Source: JAEUHM01 sp964538625 (GTDB taxonomy: Bacteria; Verrucomicrobiota; Verrucomicrobiia; Verrucomicrobiales; Verrucomicrobiaceae). Taken from it: a stretch of 64,000 nt of DNA. Made by a program: the position numbers and the translations under genes. Below, piece after piece: positions 59,725 to 64,000 of this stretch. Location: assembly GCA_964538625.1 (NCBI GenBank), contig CAZIGH010000008.1, forward strand, positions 59,978 through 123,977, read 5' to 3'. Under the pieces are notes generated by a model. It was not told where the DNA came from. It saw only the letters and a list, made by a program, of their open reading frames with translations, and searched no databases. Position 1 is the stretch's first letter, and every line of letters begins with the position of its first letter.

Positions 59725-60480
59725 ATGCGTTGTTTTTTCATCCTGCTCGGCAAAGAGCTGCGGGCGTTTTTCGTCTCGCCTGTGGCCTACGTAGTGCTGG
59801 CGCTCGTCATGGTGCTCAACGGCTTTTCCTTCCGCGCCGCCTTGTCCATCCTGGAGGGGGAGCCAAGCGGCGGCAGCATCGTGACCTGGACCTTCTACTC
59901 CCGCTGGTTCTGGCTCTCATACTTCTTCATCTTTCCACTGCTCACCATGCGCCTCTTCGCAGAGGAAAAAAAAATGGGCACCCTCGAGACGCTGCTCACC
60001 GCACCAGTGAGAGCTTGGCACGTAGTGGCGGCCAAGTTCACCGCCTCTCTCTGTTTCTACTGTCTGCTTTGGCTCCCCAGCCTCGGCAACTTCTGGCTCG
60101 TCCACTGGCTCACTGCCGGGCAAGTGGCCGTACCGCTCGGCGCACTGAATGGCAGCTACCTCATCCTCTTCTTCATGGGCTGCTTCAACCTCGCCCTGGG
60201 CTGCTTCGCCTCTTCCCTGAGTTCAAACCAAATCGTAGCCGCCGTCGTGTCTTTCACCCTCTCGCTCCTTCACTTCCTGCTTGGCACCTTCATCCAGGTC
60301 GGTCGCAACGTACCAGAGCCATTTGTGGACCTGGTCCAGTACATCTCTTCCACAGATCACATCCGCACCTTCACCTCCGGACTCCTGGATACGAGGCCCA
60401 TGGTCTATTACGCCAGCCTCACCCTGCTCTTCCTTGCACTCACTCACCACGTCGTCGAGTTCCGTCGCTGGAAACCCTGA
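59725..60480 (+). CDS. ABC transporter permease (GldF-like)
   Basis: 251 residues from the ATG at 59725, with six hydrophobic helices. FILLGKELRAFFVSPVAYVVLA at the start and RLFAEEKKMGTLETLLTAPV near 80 are hallmark phrases of ABC-2 permeases of the GldF type. In Bacteroidota GldF works with ATPase GldA and GldG in gliding; in non-gliding phyla related sets occur with DUF4340 and are uncharacterised exporters. The ATPase gene normally preceding the permease is not here. Followed 21 bp later by the GldG-like gene. Confidence 0.84.
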   Translation: MRCFFILLGKELRAFFVSPVAYVVLALVMVLNGFSFRAALSILEGEPSGGSIVTWTFYSRWFWLSYFFIFPLLTMRLFAEEKKMGTLETLLTAPVRAWHVVAAKFTASLCFYCLLWLPSLGNFWLVHWLTAGQVAVPLGALNGSYLILFFMGCFNLALGCFASSLSSNQIVAAVVSFTLSLLHFLLGTFIQVGRNVPEPFVDLVQYISSTDHIRTFTSGLLDTRPMVYYASLTLLFLALTHHVVEFRRWKP

Positions 60481-60501
60481 CCCCCCTCTCTCCTCCACCT
60501 C

Positions 60502-61977
60502 ATGCCCCGTGAATCCAGCACCGCCTCCTCCATTCCAGGCCGTTTCGGCATCGGGCTTAACGTGTTTCTCCAAATCCTGCTCAGCATCCTCATTTTCCTG
60601 GCCGTCAACTACCTCAGCCAGCGCTACTACTGGCGCAAAGACCTCAGCCCCTCAGGCACCTACTCCCTGAGCCAGTCCACCCTCGGCTACCTCCGAAAGC
60701 TCGGCAAAGAAGTCCAGATGACCGTCATCTTCGTCCGCGGCTCCCCTTTGCATGAATACCTCCAGGGACTCACGGACGAATTCCGCCGCAATGGCAAGCG
60801 CCTTATCAAGGTCGAGTTCCTTGATCCCGTTCGGGATGTCGAGCGCACCGAGCAGCTCAAAGCAGAGAACGGTCTCACACTCGACCAGAGCGGAATCTTC
60901 ATCCGCGCAAACAAGCGCAGCCGCTTCATCAAAGAAGAAGAACTCCTCATCACCACCCCGGGACCGGACAAGGATAACCCCCGCGTGGACCTTCGCGGAG
61001 AGGATGCCATCATCTCAGCCATCGACGGACTCATGTCAGGCACAGACCGCACCCTCTACCTCGTGTCCGGCAAAGGCGCACGCCCAGAGGCAGACTCCGA
61101 GATGGTACTCCAAGCACTCACCGAACTCGGAAACCAGCAGAACTTCAGCGTCAAGTCGCTCAACCTCGGCGTCGTACCCTCCATCCCAGAAGATGCCAGC
61201 GGCGTCCTGCTCATCGGACCGCGCTACGACCTCTCGGAGCGCGAGGCGGCATCGCTCCGCGCCTACTGGGAACTCAAGCGTTCCGGCCTGCTCGTCATGC
61301 TGGACCCCGCCTCCAACACACCGCAACTGGACGCACTTCTGGAGTCGGCAGGCATACGCCCATCCGGAAACCGCGTACTCTACGCCGAATCCACCGCCGC
61401 CGGCCCGCGCAAGCAGTTCTCCGTCGAAGCCAGCTTTTCCAGAGAAGCCACCCTCACCAAGGCCCTCCGAGACGCTACCACCACCTTCAGCTCGCAGACC
61501 CAGTCCCTCGACCTCAGACTCGAAGACTCACGGCTAAGAGAACTCTCCATCACCCTCACTCCACTCCTCTTTGCAGACAGTCGTTACTGGGGTGAGGTGG
61601 ACTACTTGGACGACCTGCCTCAACCCGGCCCCGACGACGAACCACCCCCACTCGTCATCGCCGCCTCAGCAGAGCGCGGTGCCGTATCAGACGAGCGCCT
61701 CCGCGTGGACAGTGCTCGACTCGTCGTCGTAGGCAACGCCTCCCTACTCGACGCCCGCACCAGGCTAGCCACCAACCAAGACTTCATCGCTTCCGCCCTC
61801 AACTGGATGATGAACCGCGAGCGCCTCATCGGCCCGCCACCCAAGCGAAAAGAAATGTACCGCGTCCAGCTCACCCCCAGGCAGCATGACCTCATCTTCT
61901 GGATCACCGCCTTAGCCGCCCCCGCACTCGTCCTGCTCATCGGCTTCTCCGTCTGGGCCGGCAGACGCGCCTCCTGA
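60502..61977 (+). CDS. GldG-like ABC transporter auxiliary protein
   Basis: 491 residues. N-terminal transmembrane helix (about 20-42), then the DUF7088/ABC_transp_aux region with SGTYSLSQSTLGYLRKLGKEV and VEFLDPVRD, a central segment containing LYLVSGKGAR and GVLLIGPRYDLSEREAASLRAYW, and a C-terminal helix (about 462-485). The soluble middle would lie outside the cytoplasmic membrane. Matches the GldG component that accompanies GldF permeases. Between the permease and the DUF4340 gene with 21-27 bp gaps, a clear operon. Confidence 0.85.
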   Translation: MPRESSTASSIPGRFGIGLNVFLQILLSILIFLAVNYLSQRYYWRKDLSPSGTYSLSQSTLGYLRKLGKEVQMTVIFVRGSPLHEYLQGLTDEFRRNGKRLIKVEFLDPVRDVERTEQLKAENGLTLDQSGIFIRANKRSRFIKEEELLITTPGPDKDNPRVDLRGEDAIISAIDGLMSGTDRTLYLVSGKGARPEADSEMVLQALTELGNQQNFSVKSLNLGVVPSIPEDASGVLLIGPRYDLSEREAASLRAYWELKRSGLLVMLDPASNTPQLDALLESAGIRPSGNRVLYAESTAAGPRKQFSVEASFSREATLTKALRDATTTFSSQTQSLDLRLEDSRLRELSITLTPLLFADSRYWGEVDYLDDLPQPGPDDEPPPLVIAASAERGAVSDERLRVDSARLVVVGNASLLDARTRLATNQDFIASALNWMMNRERLIGPPPKRKEMYRVQLTPRQHDLIFWITALAAPALVLLIGFSVWAGRRAS

Positions 61978-62004
61978 CCGCAGCCGCATTCCACCCACCA
62001 CGCC

Positions 62005-63882
62005 ATGCGACCACGTTCCACCTTCCTCCTCCTCATCCTCGCCTTCATCTTGGGCGTGGCCGTTTATCGCCTGGAGGAATGGGTGCCCACCACCGCAGAA
62101 GCGCAGGCGCGCGAATGGAAACCTTTCCACTTCACCGCTGATCAAGTGGACGAAATCCTCATCGAGTCCGACCAGCAAACCCTCCGCCTTCACATCAGTG
62201 ACCTCTTCTGGCGCATTGATGATCCCGTCAATGACGCCGCAGATCCCGAACGCGTAAGCCAGCTTATCAAATCCATCAGCGATGCCGAATGGCTTGAAAA
62301 AGTAAGTCGTGACGACCTGCGGGATGAGGCATGGAAGCGCACCGGACTCGCCGAACCCATCCACCACCTCACCCTCAAAGGCGCAGGCGTCACCCTCGCA
62401 GAGTGCTGGGTAGGCACCGAGTCCGTCATCGAAGGCGCTTGCCATCTCTCCGTCCCATCGCTGAAAAAAGGCGAGCGCGGTCATTACGTCGTACGCACAC
62501 CGGTCTCAGCCCTCCTCAAAGCACCGCCCGAACAGTGGCGAGACATGAAACTCATCCACATCCCACTAGAAAGCATCTCCACCCTCACCCTCCAGAACGG
62601 GCATGGACTCATCGAGCTTCAACGCGAAAAACCCAAAGCCCCCTGGGCGCTGACCAAGCCCCTCGCCACCCGAGCACACGACGAGCGCGTCAACGCCCTG
62701 CTCGCCACCCTCATGAACTTGCAAATTACCCACGCCGCCGCAGGCTCAGTCACCGCCGCAGCCATCCCCGCAGAATCCCTCCAAGTCTCGCTCCACACCC
62801 CCGAATTGACCGCACCCCTAGAGATCATTCTCCAAACCCCAGAAGAAACCAACCGCACCAGCACCGTCGCCACCGCCTCCCACAGAAAAGGCACCTTCAC
62901 CATCACCAGCGAACGCCTTCCCGAACTCTGGGCCAAGCTCAACGACTTACGAGACGACCACATCGCAAGAGTGGACCCGGAACAGATCGCCGCACTCTCC
63001 ATCCACAGCGAACTGGCAGGCACCGCCTCCCTTCACCGCGCAGGAGACTACTGGGTGCTGCACCGGCATGGAGCCTGGGTACCGGCCAATGGCGGCAGAG
63101 TACTTCGCCTCTTCGAAGCGCTCAATGAACATCGCGTGTTAGAGTTCGCCTCAGATTCCGCCGCCAACCTCGAACTCTACGGACTTCATGACCCCTTCGT
63201 CACGCTCGGCTGGCAGGAACTCCCCTCCGGAGTCACCCTCACAGCGCCGGAAATACCAGCCACCCCGCCAGACACCTCCTCCATGCCCCGCCAGCTCAGC
63301 TTTGGATCCAATACAGAAGGCCGCTGGTTTGCAAAATACGCCCACGAACCGTTCGTGTATCGCGTACCAGCAGAAGTCATCAACGAAATCCCACGCGACA
63401 GCGCTCGATGGAAATCCCTCCATCCAGCCAGATTTACCCAGTTCGCGCTCAAGCAGATCTCCATCTCCCTCGGCACCCAGCCACCCGTCATCCTAGACTA
63501 CGATCCCACACTCGCCACCTGGACCGGCTCCGTCGCCGGGCGAAGCATCACCGACCTCATCGACCGCGTCAAAGCCGACGCCATGGCAAGCAAAATAGGT
63601 GGACTCGAAGTCCAGGACTGGCTCCAGGACCGCACCAACGCAGCCAAAGCCCTTCTCACTCCCGCCATCACCCTACGCGTCACCCTACTCATCGACCCCC
63701 TTCAGCCACAGGGCAAAACCCGCACCATTGAATACAACTTCGCCCCCACCCAGCCAGGGGCAGACACCCCCATCTATTACGGCAGAGTCAATGCCGAGCC
63801 AGACGTATTCATCATCATGCGCGACCAACTCCGCCTCATGCTCGCCTCCGTTCTGAAATCAGGCGGGCAGGCCGAAAAATAA
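62005..63882 (+). CDS. DUF4340 membrane-anchored protein
   Basis: 625 residues. N-terminal helix (about 5-22), then repeated DUF4340-like units: FTADQVDEILIESDQQTLRLH, LFWRIDDPVNDAADPERVSQLIKSIS, PWALTKPLATRAHDERVNALLATLMNL and later beta-rich segments to the end. DUF4340 proteins accompany GldF/GldG-type transporters in many phyla and probably form an extracytoplasmic part of the complex; the mechanism is unknown. Third gene of the operon, 27 bp after the GldG-like gene. Confidence 0.85.
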   Translation: MRPRSTFLLLILAFILGVAVYRLEEWVPTTAEAQAREWKPFHFTADQVDEILIESDQQTLRLHISDLFWRIDDPVNDAADPERVSQLIKSISDAEWLEKVSRDDLRDEAWKRTGLAEPIHHLTLKGAGVTLAECWVGTESVIEGACHLSVPSLKKGERGHYVVRTPVSALLKAPPEQWRDMKLIHIPLESISTLTLQNGHGLIELQREKPKAPWALTKPLATRAHDERVNALLATLMNLQITHAAAGSVTAAAIPAESLQVSLHTPELTAPLEIILQTPEETNRTSTVATASHRKGTFTITSERLPELWAKLNDLRDDHIARVDPEQIAALSIHSELAGTASLHRAGDYWVLHRHGAWVPANGGRVLRLFEALNEHRVLEFASDSAANLELYGLHDPFVTLGWQELPSGVTLTAPEIPATPPDTSSMPRQLSFGSNTEGRWFAKYAHEPFVYRVPAEVINEIPRDSARWKSLHPARFTQFALKQISISLGTQPPVILDYDPTLATWTGSVAGRSITDLIDRVKADAMASKIGGLEVQDWLQDRTNAAKALLTPAITLRVTLLIDPLQPQGKTRTIEYNFAPTQPGADTPIYYGRVNAEPDVFIIMRDQLRLMLASVLKSGGQAEK

Positions 63883-63920
63883 CATTCTAGGATAGAAGTC
63901 CAGGCCTCAGAAGCCATCGG

Positions 63921-64000
63921 ATGAAATCCTTTATGCAGCAAAGCGCTCGGTCACCCATCACGCCTCCACCTCCCAGCGAAGTCCCACGACTCCCTCCACG
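63921..64000 (+). CDS. Possible start of a further gene, cut by window edge
   Basis: An open frame from an ATG at 63921 runs to the right edge (26 codons), starting MKSFMQQSARSPITPPPP and then Pro-rich. It follows the DUF4340 stop by 38 bp on the same strand, consistent with an operon continuation, but it is too short to identify. Confidence 0.35.
   Translation, partial: MKSFMQQSARSPITPPPPSEVPRLPP

Overview
This GC-rich window looks like chromosome from a Verrucomicrobiota bacterium, probably Verrucomicrobiales near Prosthecobacter/Verrucomicrobium. That assignment is inferred from gene content. It carries a DUF1549/DUF1553 plus DUF1501 gene pair, a PSCyt1-like small cytochrome c, a DUF1080 protein, a planctomycete/verrucomicrobial ECF sigma factor beside a TPR-bearing Ser/Thr kinase, and a GldF/GldG/DUF4340 set. 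I see no tRNA, rRNA, CRISPR array, insertion sequence or phage gene. Genes are densely packed on both strands, with many 4-bp start/stop overlaps, and no gene-free stretch exceeds 300 bp. Most starts were chosen by family alignment because Shine-Dalgarno sequences are rare; several starts instead follow a C/A-rich leader.

Layout. 1-4.8 kb (minus): 5' part of a 2-oxoacid:ferredoxin oxidoreductase alpha subunit, a small lipoprotein, tilS and kup. 5-13.7 kb: metF with a ROK sugar kinase; the minus-strand haem operon hemX-like/hemA/hemC; then apt, a glnD-type PII uridylyltransferase and a DUF1080 protein. 13.7-18.6 kb: a divergent NamZ-like/NagZ pair that could strip MurNAc and GlcNAc from peptidoglycan, then a zinc-ribbon coiled-coil protein, scpB and a chorismate mutase protein whose prephenate dehydratase part is only half length. 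18.8-24.7 kb: envelope and protein quality control (Pro-rich lipoprotein, PpiD/SurA-like foldase, TPR protein, clpB).

24.7-31.4 kb holds the most unusual group. A minus-strand operon (AMP-ligase-like protein, FabG-like reductase, one-domain MGMT, PIG-L deacetylase) diverges from a plus-strand run (active-type ketosynthase, triad-less ketosynthase acting as a likely chain-length factor, acyl-lipid desaturase). I infer a small type II fatty-acid/polyene-like pathway; no acyl carrier protein is visible, so its product is unknown.

31.4-42.3 kb: small cytochrome c, unknown secreted protein, glmS, the DUF1501 and DUF1549/1553 pair, then plsX, fabH and an enolase-superfamily enzyme. 42.3-53 kb: secreted and surface proteins (Gly/Thr-rich protein, lipase maturation factor-like membrane protein, a helical-repeat protein, a trypsin-like protease with beta-sandwich domains), the ECF sigma/kinase pair, and a beta-barrel protein with a FecR-domain protein ending in an EF-hand-like acidic tail. 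53-64 kb: a channel-like membrane protein, a Gfo/Idh/MocA dehydrogenase and an RCK_C membrane protein in one run, a zinc-free alcohol dehydrogenase-like protein, an FmdB operon with two unknown proteins, and an ABC permease/GldG/DUF4340 group lacking a visible ATPase.
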